From Bog-532 sp963805255 (GTDB lineage: Bacteria > Actinomycetota > Actinomycetes > Streptosporangiales > Streptosporangiaceae): a DNA stretch of 64,000 nucleotides. The stretch spans positions 434,001 to 498,000 of the forward strand of contig CAWDTK010000011.1 of NCBI GenBank assembly GCA_963805255.1, in the 5' to 3' direction. The notes below the pieces were generated by a model. The model saw nothing but the letters and a program-made list of their open reading frames with translations. It did not search any database and had not been told where the DNA came from. The position numbers were made by a program, and so were the translations under genes. Positions 34,950 to 43,905 of the stretch are shown here, piece by piece; within the stretch, counting starts at the first letter, position 1; each line of letters opens with the position of its first letter.

Positions 34950-35804
34950 TCACGATGCGACCCTCGTGCCCGATTGCCCGGCCGACATGGACAGCTGACT
35001 CATAAGAAGGGTGAGTTGCGTCGCGCCGACCTGCTGTACGACCGCGGCCCGCATCGCCTCCACCGTCGCAAACCCCGCGGCCTGCAGCGCCTTGGTGGTG
35101 ACCCGGTAGACGTTGGGTCCTCCGGCGCCGCGATCGGAGCGGACCTTGGCGAGCAGGCCGCGACGGGTCATGCGATCGAGCAGCGAGGCGGAGTCCTCGC
35201 CGGTGCGGCAGCGCTCGATCAGCGACCGGTCCGCCTGGCCGAAGAACGCGACGATGGTGAGGATCTCGAGCTGCTCCGCCGAGGGATCCGTATCCTCTTC
35301 GACGGTGGTCAGGGTACGGACCACGTCGGTGGGGGTGCCGGGCAGGGGCCACAGCCGGACAGACCCGCCGTCATCGGTCAGCCAGAAGCCGACCGGTCGC
35401 AACCGCTCCACCACCGCGTCGAGGTTCTCGCGGATCGCGGGGATGCTGAGGTCGAGGGCCGAGGCGAGGTCGGCGAGCGTGGCGGTCTGGGTGACCACGA
35501 TGGCGGCGCAGAGCGCGGTCAGGTGGCTCTCCTCGAGGCGCTGCGGCAGGCGCTGGCCGATGAGCGAGGCCGCGGGTGCCTCGAGACCGAGCGCCTCGCG
35601 AAGCCGGGCGTAGGTGCGGACCGAGGGCACGCGCGCCCCCGCCTCGATCTTGTTGATCACCGTCCGCGAGACGCCGCTCGCCTTGCTGAGGGCGGCCTGG
35701 CTGAGGCCGAGGAGCGCCCGGCGCTCCCGCAGCTCCCGGGCGAGCGTCGTGAGCTGCACTGCGGCGTCATCGGTACTCGGCGGCGCGTCGGCGGGCTCCT
35801 CCAC
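34950..35804 (-). CDS. XRE HTH protein with ScpB-like winged-helix domain (copy 1), candidate regulator of the graspetide operon
   Basis: 284 residues from GTG 35804; upstream frame codons fall in a conserved 37-bp repeat, so they are probably not coding. Residues about 20-75 are an XRE helix-turn-helix (LLGLSQAALSKASGVSRTVINK). Residues about 85-250 resemble the tandem winged helices of ScpB, the SMC accessory factor (SHLTALCAAIVVTQTATLADLAS, EILTIVAFFGQADRSLIE). No ribosome site is seen, so it may be leaderless. A paralogue is at 38133-38942. The shared operator suggests autoregulation and control of the graspetide promoter. Confidence 0.7.
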   Translation of the reverse strand: MEEPADAPPSTDDAAVQLTTLARELRERRALLGLSQAALSKASGVSRTVINKIEAGARVPSVRTYARLREALGLEAPAASLIGQRLPQRLEESHLTALCAAIVVTQTATLADLASALDLSIPAIRENLDAVVERLRPVGFWLTDDGGSVRLWPLPGTPTDVVRTLTTVEEDTDPSAEQLEILTIVAFFGQADRSLIERCRTGEDSASLLDRMTRRGLLAKVRSDRGAGGPNVYRVTTKALQAAGFATVEAMRAAVVQQVGATQLTLLMSQLSMSAGQSGTRVAS

Positions 35805-35815
35805 GAAAGGGGATG

Positions 35816-35852
35816 TGTGAAACGACACCGAAATGACAGTGGCCGCGACACG
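35816..35852 (-). promoter_or_regulatory. 37-bp putative operator of the XRE-ScpB-like gene
   Basis: It lies 12-48 bp upstream of GTG 35804 and matches 31361-31397 at 31 of 37 positions. On the minus strand the motifs TGTCG, TGTCA and TGTCG are spaced 7 and 6 bp apart. The position fits a promoter/operator bound by the encoded HTH protein. Confidence 0.6.
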
Positions 35853-36052
35853 CAAGTGTCAGTGCCCGGGGACTGTGATCGCGAACGTCACGAGCGTCAT
35901 GATCGGTTCCCTCAACGTCAGCTCTCACGAGACTTGAATTCGAATCCTCTCTGCTCAGCTTTTCGCGTCAAACAAAGCAGGATTCGAACTCCCAAACGCG
36001 TCATCCGGGCACTGTGCGATCGCCTCGACCATTGGTCTGCGACCATCACCCC

Positions 36053-36895
36053 ATGCTGCTCATTGTCCCCTCCGACCCCATGAACCCCACCCGCCCCGAC
36101 GAGCATTGGGAACCGGAAGCCGGCGCCGCGCGGGAAGTGGGCGCCGACGTTGCGGTCATTGACCACGACGCGATCATCGGCGGGGACCTCGCACAGGCGG
36201 TGCGGCGGGTTCGTGTAGAGGGTGTTGCGGCGTATCGCGGATGGATGCTTAGTCCGCCGCAGTACGAGGCGCTTGCCAACGAGCTAACCACCCGTGGCGT
36301 GGTGGTTCGGACCACGCCGGAGCAGTACCGCACAGCGCACGAGCTACCCGGGTGGTACTCCGCGCTGGCCGGGCTGACGCCGGTCACCGTGTGGACGGAT
36401 TCCAGCGACGCCGCCCTCGCGGTCACGTTACTTGGCCAATTGCCGCCGGGCTCTGCTGTCGTCAAGGACTACGTGAAGTCCATGAAGCACTACTGGAACG
36501 AAGCGTGCTTCATTCCCGACACCCGTGATCCGGTCGGAGCCGAGGCGGTCATCCGGAGGTTCGTGGATCTGCGAGGCCCCGAAATCGAAGGCGGTATTGT
36601 GCTGAGGCAGTATGAGCAGTTCACGAAACCCGAGGTTCGCACCTGGTGGCGCAACGGCCGCCCTTTCCTCGCCGCCGCACACCCTGACACACCGGATGCA
36701 CCGCCTCCCATCGACGTTCCCGTGGCCCAGTTCGGAGACGCAATATTCGGACTGGGCTTGTCATTCGTCACGGCCGATCTCGTCCGGCGAGACGATGGTG
36801 AGTGGCGGATCGTCGAGATCGGCGACGGGCAGGTCAGCGACCGGCCCACGAGTTTGCCGCCGCTCGCGCTGATCGCGCCATTGCTGGCTGAATGA
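36053..36895 (+). CDS. ATP-grasp protein of the R2K/DUF4343 type
   Basis: 280 residues from ATG 36053. VVKDYVKSMKHYWNEACFIPD near 145-165 and the terminal RIVEIGDGQVSD fit the R2K clade of ATP-grasp enzymes, which are known from mobile elements and conflict systems. It is not the same type as the TgmB-like ligase at 28 kb. It is divergent from the XRE-ScpB-like gene with about 250 bp between. Substrate unknown. Confidence 0.7.
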   Translation: MLLIVPSDPMNPTRPDEHWEPEAGAAREVGADVAVIDHDAIIGGDLAQAVRRVRVEGVAAYRGWMLSPPQYEALANELTTRGVVVRTTPEQYRTAHELPGWYSALAGLTPVTVWTDSSDAALAVTLLGQLPPGSAVVKDYVKSMKHYWNEACFIPDTRDPVGAEAVIRRFVDLRGPEIEGGIVLRQYEQFTKPEVRTWWRNGRPFLAAAHPDTPDAPPPIDVPVAQFGDAIFGLGLSFVTADLVRRDDGEWRIVEIGDGQVSDRPTSLPPLALIAPLLAE

Positions 36896-36947
36896 TTGAC
36901 TATGGCGAATCTCAAGCGCAGGAACACGATCATCATCGGGGCGTACG

Positions 36948-37088
36948 TCACGTGAATTGCGTCGCACCGTCTTCCGCCGAGCTGGTGGTCGGGTTGCCCG
37001 CATTTGATTGGCGCGCTCGGTCATATCGGCCGATCGTCTCGCGACCCACCCCGATCTCCCGTTCGATCCGGCGGTACGTCCAGCCCAT
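36948..37088 (-). pseudogene. Fragment of an IS21-family IstA transposase
   Basis: A 46-codon piece reads GWTYRRIEREIGVGRETIGRY and continues through NAGNPTTSS, the N-terminal helix-turn-helix of IstA. It ends at a stop, and neither catalytic domain nor istB is present. Confidence 0.6.
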
Positions 37089-37238
37089 CCCCCAACTTGC
37101 TCGCCAACGTTGTGCTCGTTGGGCAGCGTGGTGATAGTGCGGCTATTAGAATCTGGCGGCTTTCGCCAATTCTGCAATACGAATTCTCATCTCCGAAAAG
37201 GAGAATAGGAGATCCTCTCCCCAGCCACCATGGACAAT

Positions 37239-37979
37239 TCATGGACAAATGCGAGTGACCTGACACGAGTGGCTCCGAAAGGTTCTTCGACGGTTCCTTG
37301 CCCGGTCGCCCGAGGCGACCGACGCCACCGCCTGACGCAACATCGCCAGCGGATCGTGACCGCCGCGGTCCCAGGAGCGTCCGGCAAGGTCTGCGATGCG
37401 CGCCTCGTCGAATGCGAACGCGGTCGAGGAGACGGCGCGCAGCGCGCGCACCTGCCACTCGATGTACCCCTGACGATCGTCCGGGGCGGCACCGACACCG
37501 GCGAGACGCGACGAATCGGGTTGACCGACCGAGAGATCACCCGTACTGGACATCATTGAGACGAGTGATCGCACCCGCTGAGGATGTTCGAGCGCGATGG
37601 TCTGGGCCACCATGCCATCCAGCGACGCACCGACGATGTGAGCGCTGTGGATCTCGAGCAGATCCATCAGTCCGACGGTATCGGCCGCCATGTCGGAGAG
37701 GGTATACGCCGCCGAGGACACGTCACCCGTCATGGCCGCCCTGATGTCCGGCTGTGGCCCGTCGCTGAAGCGTGTCGAGCGGCCGGTGTCACGGCTGTCG
37801 AAGCGGATCACCCGCAGGCCACGGCCGGTGAGCAGCGCGCAGAATTCGTCGGGCCACCAGATCATCTGAGCGCCGCCACCCATGATGAGCAACACCGGCG
37901 GTGACGCCGGATCACCCAGGCACTCATAAGCCATCTCGATCCGCGACGGCCCCACGTCCCCAGCCATCTGCTCGGTCAC
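37239..37979 (-). pseudogene. Alpha/beta hydrolase, C-terminus lost
   Basis: Residues 1-225 read as an alpha/beta hydrolase similar to esterases of the RdmC type: PPVLLIMGGGAQM (oxyanion region), FDSRDTGRST, and GASLDGMVAQ with the nucleophile Ser. The expected C-terminal 50-60 residues with the catalytic His are replaced by unrelated codons (RRRTFRSHSCQ). The product should be inactive. Confidence 0.7.
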
Positions 37980-38132
37980 TGCAAAGCCTCCTGAGCCGCA
38001 ATCGCGGGCACGCTACCAGCTGGCGCCCCAAGCGCGGATGCCAGCGTGCGGCCCAATGGCAAAGAACGTGCTGGGCTCGCGGTCGCCGAGACAACGCGTC
38101 CGGCTGCATCAACTCCGCAGGCGGCCGGATCC

Positions 38133-38942
38133 TTACTCACCCTCCTCCGCACTCAGGGCGCGGCACCACGTCTGAAATGACGCCAGCGTTGCGTGCCCCA
38201 TCGCCCCCAACGCGACGGCGGTGAGCCGGTACACGTTGGGATCACCACGGAGCGCGTCGTCGCGGGCCTTGTCGAGGAGCCCGCGCTGACACATCCGGTG
38301 GAGGAGGCCCTCGCAGTCCTCTCCCGCGCGCAGGTCCTCGATCTCTCGGCGCGTCGGCGTGCCAAGCATTCCGACGATGACGAGGGCCTCGACCGCTTCC
38401 GCCGACAGCATCTGCTCGACCTCGAGCATCGTGATCCGCGACATGGCGTCCGCCGCCCACGGGAGCGCGACGAGGCGGATCGCGTTGCCGTCCTCCACGG
38501 CCTCCATGCCGCACGCGGCGAGGCGGTCCCTGACTGCCGACAACTGCTCACGCACGGCAGGGATCGAAACGCCGAGTGCGTCGGCAAGAGCGGAGAGCGT
38601 GCCACCGCGGGCGCTCAGGAGACACCCGGCGAGCGTGGCGAGTTGCCGCTCCGTCCAATCCTCCGGCACGGGACGTCGGAGCAACGCGACCGCCGCGGGG
38701 ACCGCGAGCCCAAGTGCAGCGCGCAACTTCTCGTAGGTGCGCACCTCGGGGACGCGCCGCCCCGACTCGATCTCGTTGATGACGGTGCGGGAAACCTCAG
38801 ACCGGCGAGCGGTCTCGGCCTGCGACCACCCGAGCAGCTCGCGCCGGCGGCGGAGCTCGGTCGCGACGTCCGGCGACACCGATCCCACGAGTTTGACGAC
38901 GCGCTCGTCGAGGGCGGTCCGCGCGGAATTCGTATTCGGCAC
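38133..38942 (-). CDS. XRE HTH protein with ScpB-like winged-helix domain (copy 2)
   Basis: 269 residues from GTG 38942, with GGGAGG about 14 bases upstream. Residues 27-75 are the helix-turn-helix (GWSQAETARRSEVSRTVINE) and the rest aligns end to end with copy 1, including LATLAGCLLSARGGTLSALA and VEALVIVGMLGTPTRREIE. It is divergent from a tyrosine recombinase gene, which it may control. The 37-bp operator of copy 1 is not seen here. Confidence 0.75.
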   Translation of the reverse strand: MPNTNSARTALDERVVKLVGSVSPDVATELRRRRELLGWSQAETARRSEVSRTVINEIESGRRVPEVRTYEKLRAALGLAVPAAVALLRRPVPEDWTERQLATLAGCLLSARGGTLSALADALGVSIPAVREQLSAVRDRLAACGMEAVEDGNAIRLVALPWAADAMSRITMLEVEQMLSAEAVEALVIVGMLGTPTRREIEDLRAGEDCEGLLHRMCQRGLLDKARDDALRGDPNVYRLTAVALGAMGHATLASFQTWCRALSAEEGE

Positions 38943-39051
38943 CGAGTGCGAATGGTACCTCCCATTTCCCGGGAGTCGCGCGAAATGGACAGGCGTAATG
39001 GATGCACGAGAATAGTCACTTGTCGTGCACAACGGCGTATAGTGCCCGGCG

Positions 39052-40122
39052 ATGAGTTCGGGATCGGAAATCACCACAATCGCGCCGCGGCGGACCCTCC
39101 CCCGCTCCGAGCTGCGCGACAAGCTCGACACCGCCTACCTCAGCTCCCCCACCGAGGTGCTCGAGGCCCTCCGCGTCGCCACCGGCGAGCACATCGCCCG
39201 CTCGAAGTCCGAGGCGACCAAGCGCGCGTACGCGACCGCCTTCGGCGCGTTCGAGCTGTGGTGCCACCGCTACGAGCTGAGCGCGCTCCCCGCCGCCCCC
39301 GACACCGTCGCCTGCTACCTCACCGCCCTGGCCGCCCGGGACGCGGCCGTCGCCACCCTGCGGACGCGCATCGTCGCCATCTCCCAGGCCCACAAAGCGG
39401 CCGGGCTCCCTTCTCCGACCCAGAGCGAGACGGTCCGGCGGACGATGGCGGGAATCGCCCGCGCCAAGGGCACCCGCCAGCGCCAGGTCGCCCCGCTCCG
39501 CACCGGCGCGCTCAAAGCCATGCTCGCGGCCACGCCCGAGGACGTGATCATTGGGGTGCGCGACCGCGCCATCCTCCTCATCGGGTTCGCCGGCGGCTTC
39601 CGCCGCAGCGAGCTCGCCGCCCTCGACGCCGAGGACCTCCGCTTCGTCGAGTCCGGCGTCGACATCCTCATCCGCCGGAGCAAGACCGACCAGGAAGGCG
39701 CCGGCCGGACCATTGGGATCGTCGGCGGACGTCACAAGGCGACCAACCCGGTCCTCGCGCTGCGGCGCTGGATCACCGTCTCCGGCGTGACCACCGGACC
39801 CCTGTTCCTCCGCATCCGGCCGAACAGCCGACCTGATACCAAGCGTCAGCGCTTTCCCACCGGCACGACGACCCCTCGCCGCCTCAGCGCCCAGGGCATC
39901 GCCCGCGTCGTCCAGCGCGCGGCCGCCCGCGCCGGGCTCGACCCGGCCCAGTTCGCGGGGCACTCGTTGCGGAGCGGCTTCGCCACCGAGGCCGCCGCCC
40001 AGGGTGCCTCCGAACGGGCGATCATGCGGCAGACCGGCCACCGGAGCCTCGAGATGGTCCGCCGCTACATCCGCGATGGCGACCGCTACCGGGACAACGC
40101 CTCCACCTACCTCGGCCTCTGA
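39052..40122 (+). CDS. Tyrosine recombinase (XerD-like/plasmid type)
   Basis: 356 residues. The catalytic set is complete: R184 (GFRRSEL), H304 and R307 (HSLRSG), H330 (TGHRS) and Y339 (VRRYIR). The N-terminal domain (SEATKRAYATAFGAFELWC) is the usual core-binding unit. It differs from the AICE integrase and may resolve or integrate the second backbone. It starts about 110 bp from the divergent regulator. Confidence 0.9.
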   Translation: MSSGSEITTIAPRRTLPRSELRDKLDTAYLSSPTEVLEALRVATGEHIARSKSEATKRAYATAFGAFELWCHRYELSALPAAPDTVACYLTALAARDAAVATLRTRIVAISQAHKAAGLPSPTQSETVRRTMAGIARAKGTRQRQVAPLRTGALKAMLAATPEDVIIGVRDRAILLIGFAGGFRRSELAALDAEDLRFVESGVDILIRRSKTDQEGAGRTIGIVGGRHKATNPVLALRRWITVSGVTTGPLFLRIRPNSRPDTKRQRFPTGTTTPRRLSAQGIARVVQRAAARAGLDPAQFAGHSLRSGFATEAAAQGASERAIMRQTGHRSLEMVRRYIRDGDRYRDNASTYLGL

Positions 40123-40272
40123 CCGAGCGTCCGGGCACGTCCCCTTATCCGCCGCGCTCGCCAGGTCGCCGCGGCACTTCTCCCCGGCGACCGCTGACGC
40201 GGTCTGCTATTTGTGTGCTGACACGCCGTACGGTCTGAAGGTGACGGTTTCGCGCGACTTCACACACCGCTG

Positions 40273-40710
40273 TCAGCCAATGTGTTCCGCCTGGGCGGCT
40301 GCTTTTCCCATGAAGGTGTGGACGAACCTCTTGACAACATCGTCGACCACACGCTTCCCAACCGGAACGGCGGGGTCGGCGGAGACGCTGTAGGCGACGG
40401 CCGTTCCGCCTTGCTCGGTGGGCGTGAAGGTCACCGTCGACACGTAGTCGTGCAGCGGCACGCCGGACAGCATCTTGTACGAGTAGTGGTCGGGGCGCTC
40501 GTACTCGGTCACCTGTTCGCGCACGGTCGCGCCGGGCATGTGCAGCACGCGGATCGCGCCGACGCCGTTGGGCGCCGGTTCGCCTTCCCGCTCCAGCTCG
40601 GAGCTCCGGATCAGCCCGACCAGCTGAGCGTATCCGCGGTGATTGGTGAAGACGTCGAACACGGTCTCGGGCTTTGCCGCCACGGTCTTGCGGATCACGA
40701 ATTCGGTCAT
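40273..40710 (-). CDS. SRPBCC-family protein
   Basis: 145 residues from ATG 40710. TEFVIRKTVAAKPETVFDVF, ATVREQVTEYERPDHYSY and GTAVAYSVSADPAVP match the START-like SRPBCC fold that binds hydrophobic ligands. It is 19 bp downstream of the small gene and in line with the sulfatase, so the three form one operon. Confidence 0.85.
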   Translation of the reverse strand: MTEFVIRKTVAAKPETVFDVFTNHRGYAQLVGLIRSSELEREGEPAPNGVGAIRVLHMPGATVREQVTEYERPDHYSYKMLSGVPLHDYVSTVTFTPTEQGGTAVAYSVSADPAVPVGKRVVDDVVKRFVHTFMGKAAAQAEHIG

Positions 40711-40729
40711 CGCTAGGCCCCCTTTTGTG

Positions 40730-40891
40730 TCATCCGGCCGGCGACAGGTTGCCTTCGAGGTCCTTGCTGACGACCACCGCGCCATGCAGGTAACCGCCGC
40801 ACGCCAGGACCGCCTCGTAGTCCTGCTCAGCAGCCTCCTTCGACATATAACCGCCGATCAGGACCTCGATCGTCTCGTCATCAACCTTCAT
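40730..40891 (-). CDS. Small protein, 53 residues, resembling the N-terminus of DUF1269-type proteins
   Basis: ATG 40891 has a very strong site (GAGGAGGAGCTC) upstream. The product MKVDDETIEVLIGGYMSKEA... with AAEQDYEAVLA and GAVVVSKDLEGN looks like the first ferredoxin-like unit of DUF1269-type stress proteins, without their membrane part. It lies 31 bp after the sulfatase stop and 19 bp before the SRPBCC gene. Confidence 0.65.
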   Translation of the reverse strand: MKVDDETIEVLIGGYMSKEAAEQDYEAVLACGGYLHGAVVVSKDLEGNLSPAG

Positions 40892-40922
40892 AAGAGCTCC
40901 TCCTCAAGCCCGCGGGTATGCC

Positions 40923-43331
40923 TCACTCGGACAGCGCATGCGCCGCGTGCCCGTGGTGGGCAGCCGCGTGCAGCTCCTGCTCGTCCTCGTCCGTCAGGTG
41001 TGGCCTGACGTCGAAGACCACCTTCTTGATCGTGCCGGTGAAGGGAAAGGGCTTGCGATCCTCGTAGCTGCGATCGACCACCCCGCCGTTGTCACGGCCG
41101 ATGTCCATTCCGGCGTAGCCGGAGAAACGGACCGGGACCGTGTGGTCCATGCGGCCCTTGCCCACGGGCTGGTCGTTGACGAACAGGGTCACCTCACCTC
41201 CAGTGGCCGGCTTGGGCGCGTCTGCGGCGAACTCCATCCGGACGTTCACCTCCCCGGCCGGGAGCGGCGCGGTCGCCTGCTGCCGGTAGACGAAGACGCC
41301 CATCATCGAGTACGTGTGGGTGAGCTTTCCGTCGGCGACGAACAGCGAGAACCCGCCCAGATGGTCAGCCTCGGCCACGATCACCCCTTCGGCGCCGCCT
41401 TCCGGGACGAGCAGGTCGGCGCTGATCGTGTAGGAGTGGTTGTAGATCCGCGGGATCATGCCCGACAGCACGTTCTGGACGTCTCCGCGGAACTCGAACC
41501 TGGCCTGTTCCGGGCGCGGCGGCAATATGCCGAAGAAGGTGGAAAGGGTCGCCAGTAGCGGCAGCACCTTGTACCGCTCGGCCTCCTGCCAGAACAGGTC
41601 CTTCAGCTCCTGGACCTTCTGCGGATGCTTGGCCGCCAGGTCGTGCGCCTGGCTGAAATCGTCGGGCAGGTAGTACAGCTCGACCGGATCGCTGTCTGGG
41701 TCCCAGACACCGGGGGTGCACGGCTGCAAGGCTTGGGGTGTGAGGACCCACGGGATCCGCGGGGTCCTCATCGCGAGCCACCAGCCGTCCTTGTACATCG
41801 CCCTATTGCCGATAGTCTCGAAGTACTGCTGGGTATGACCCTCGGGCGCGGCCGGGTCGGTGAGCGTGCCGGTGAACGTCACGCCGTGCATCGGCTCCTG
41901 ATCGATCCCCTCCACCGACGACGGGATAGGGATGCACGCGACGTCGAGGATGGTAGGCGCGACGTCGATGACGTGCGTGAACTGCGAGCGCAGATCGCCG
42001 GTGCCGGTGACCCGCGCCGGCCAGTGGATGACCATCGGGTTCCGCGTGCCGCCCAGGTGCGAGCCCACCTGCTTGCCCCACTGGAACGGGGTGTTGCCGG
42101 CCCAGGCCCACGCTGCGCTGTAGTGCGGATCCATGAGCTCACCGCCCCAGGCCTCGATGCCACCGTAGCGCTCAGACAGCTGCAACTGCATCTCGTCGGT
42201 GAGCGGGATGCCGTTCTGCATGGTCAGCTCGTTGAACGAGCCGGTGATGGTGCCCTCCATGCTGGCGCCGTTATCGCCCCAGATCCAGATGATCAGGGTG
42301 TTATCGAGTTCACCCAGCTCCGCGATCGTGTCGATCACCCGGCCTACGTTGTGATCGGCGTTCTCCGAGTAGCCCGCGTACACCTCCATCTGGCGGGCGT
42401 AGAAGGACTTCAGGTGCTGCGGCACGTCGTCCCACGCGGGAAACGCTTCGTTCCTTGGCGTCAGCTCGGCATCAGCTGGTATCACGCCGAGCGCCTTCTG
42501 CCGCGCGAAAATCTCCTCCCGCAGCCTGTCCCACCCCTGGTCGAACTTGCCCTTGTACTTGTCAGCCCACGCCTTGGCCACGTGATGGGGAGAATGGCTG
42601 CAGCCGGTCGAGAAGTAGACGAAGAACGGCTTGTGCGCATCCTGGGCCCGGACGGCATGCAGCCACTCGATCGTCTTGTCCGCCATCGCGTCCGGGAGGT
42701 AGTAGGGCTTCTCCTTGTCGTAGTACTCCGGCGCGGTTCCGATGATCTTCTGGTTCTCCGCCAGGCACGGGTCCCACTGGCTGGCTCCGCCGCCGAGGAA
42801 GCCGTAGAAGTAATCGAATCCCCAGCCATTCGGCCAGCGGTCAAACGGCCCGGCCGGGCCTTGCTGCCCGTCGGGCGTGAGGTGCCACTTGCCGAAGGCT
42901 GCTGTGCTGTAGCCGTTGTCCCGGAGGATACGCGGCAGTGGCGCGCAATCTCGCGGAAGGGTGGCTGAGTACCCGGGGAACCCGCCCGCGAACTCACCCA
43001 CCGAGCCGAAGCCGACGGTGTGGCTGTTGCGCCCGGTGAGGAGCGCGGCCCGGGTGGGCGAACACAGTGCCGCGAGATGGAAGCGGTTGTACTTCAGCCC
43101 CCCCTCGGCTATGCGAGTGTAGTTCGGTGTAGCGATCGGCCCGCCGAACGTCGCGGGGTTGCCGAAACCGGCATCGTCGATCAGCACCAGCAGGACGTTG
43201 GGCGCTCCCACGGGTGGCTTGACCTGCCCGATCAGGTCCCAGTCGGGGACCGAGCCATGCAGCGTCCTATTGGTCACCCCTTGGAACGGCGCTCTCCGTA
43301 TCGGAAGCTTCGTACGGTCTGGCTCGCTCAT
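40923..43331 (-). CDS. Arylsulfatase (type I, formylglycine)
   Basis: 802 residues from ATG 43331. LLVLIDDAGFG gives the metal-binding Asp pair. CSPTRAALLTGR at 90-101 is the CxPxR site whose Cys is converted to formylglycine. GKWHL and later GDNGASMEG supply further active-site residues. There is no signal peptide, so it should be cytoplasmic. The C-terminal 200 residues form a beta-rich domain as in large actinomycete sulfatases. No formylglycine-generating enzyme is in the window. Confidence 0.93.
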   Translation of the reverse strand: MSEPDRTKLPIRRAPFQGVTNRTLHGSVPDWDLIGQVKPPVGAPNVLLVLIDDAGFGNPATFGGPIATPNYTRIAEGGLKYNRFHLAALCSPTRAALLTGRNSHTVGFGSVGEFAGGFPGYSATLPRDCAPLPRILRDNGYSTAAFGKWHLTPDGQQGPAGPFDRWPNGWGFDYFYGFLGGGASQWDPCLAENQKIIGTAPEYYDKEKPYYLPDAMADKTIEWLHAVRAQDAHKPFFVYFSTGCSHSPHHVAKAWADKYKGKFDQGWDRLREEIFARQKALGVIPADAELTPRNEAFPAWDDVPQHLKSFYARQMEVYAGYSENADHNVGRVIDTIAELGELDNTLIIWIWGDNGASMEGTITGSFNELTMQNGIPLTDEMQLQLSERYGGIEAWGGELMDPHYSAAWAWAGNTPFQWGKQVGSHLGGTRNPMVIHWPARVTGTGDLRSQFTHVIDVAPTILDVACIPIPSSVEGIDQEPMHGVTFTGTLTDPAAPEGHTQQYFETIGNRAMYKDGWWLAMRTPRIPWVLTPQALQPCTPGVWDPDSDPVELYYLPDDFSQAHDLAAKHPQKVQELKDLFWQEAERYKVLPLLATLSTFFGILPPRPEQARFEFRGDVQNVLSGMIPRIYNHSYTISADLLVPEGGAEGVIVAEADHLGGFSLFVADGKLTHTYSMMGVFVYRQQATAPLPAGEVNVRMEFAADAPKPATGGEVTLFVNDQPVGKGRMDHTVPVRFSGYAGMDIGRDNGGVVDRSYEDRKPFPFTGTIKKVVFDVRPHLTDEDEQELHAAAHHGHAAHALSE

Positions 43332-43594
43332 GATCTTAAACCTCCGGTTCCAAGACCATTCATGCTGCATCTCGCGTCGCCGCAGCGGGAACCTCCATCA
43401 TCCCACTGGGATTATTTGACCGATTACCCCTTACCCCTTCGCGGCGAGCACGGCGCGGTGAGGACACACGCGGCGAGTGTGGCCCGGTGGGGGTCGTCCT
43501 CGGGCACACGGCGGTACGTCGCCGCCGGATGAGCGCAGCGGGCGGCTCGCTTGCCGAAATGGCGATTTTGGAAACTGCCCTGGAATGACGCCCC

Positions 43595-43765
43595 GTGACC
43601 GTGGATGACCCTTCCGTGAACCCCGGGAGCGATCTCACGACCGCGCTCACCTCCGCCGAGGCCTCCGTCCCTGACGCCGACGAGACGCCCCTCGGCGCCG
43701 TCGTCCCCTTCCGTCGTCAGGGCGAGATCGTCCCCCTGTGGGAGGCGCGACGCTGGCCGGCTTCG
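43595..43765 (+). pseudogene. 5' fragment of an unrecognised gene
   Basis: From GTG 43595 about 57 codons show strong G/C third positions (DDPSVNPGSDLTTALTSAEA, PFRRQGEIVPLWEARRW), then codon bias collapses. It looks like the N-terminus of a truncated gene. The rest of 43371-43905 holds nothing else I can support. Confidence 0.35.
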
Positions 43766-43905
43766 TCCGGTCAAAAGTCAAGTACGCACGCCGGAATGCT
43801 CATACCCTCACGATGGCGGCATTGCTCCGGACATCGGCGGGACATCGCAACCGGGGTGTGAAGTCGCACGAAACTGTCATCTTCACAATCAACGCGCCGA
43901 AGCGG

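Noticed and set aside
35931..35990. TTCGAAT motifs that resemble tRNA T-loops
   Set aside because: The flanking bases do not form T-stems or an acceptor. The two motifs are better described as a 10-bp inverted repeat.
38193..39836. 547-codon open frame on the plus strand
   Set aside because: It spans the antisense of the XRE-ScpB-like gene and a second frame of the recombinase gene. Its composition is almost wholly Arg/Pro/His and it has no domain.
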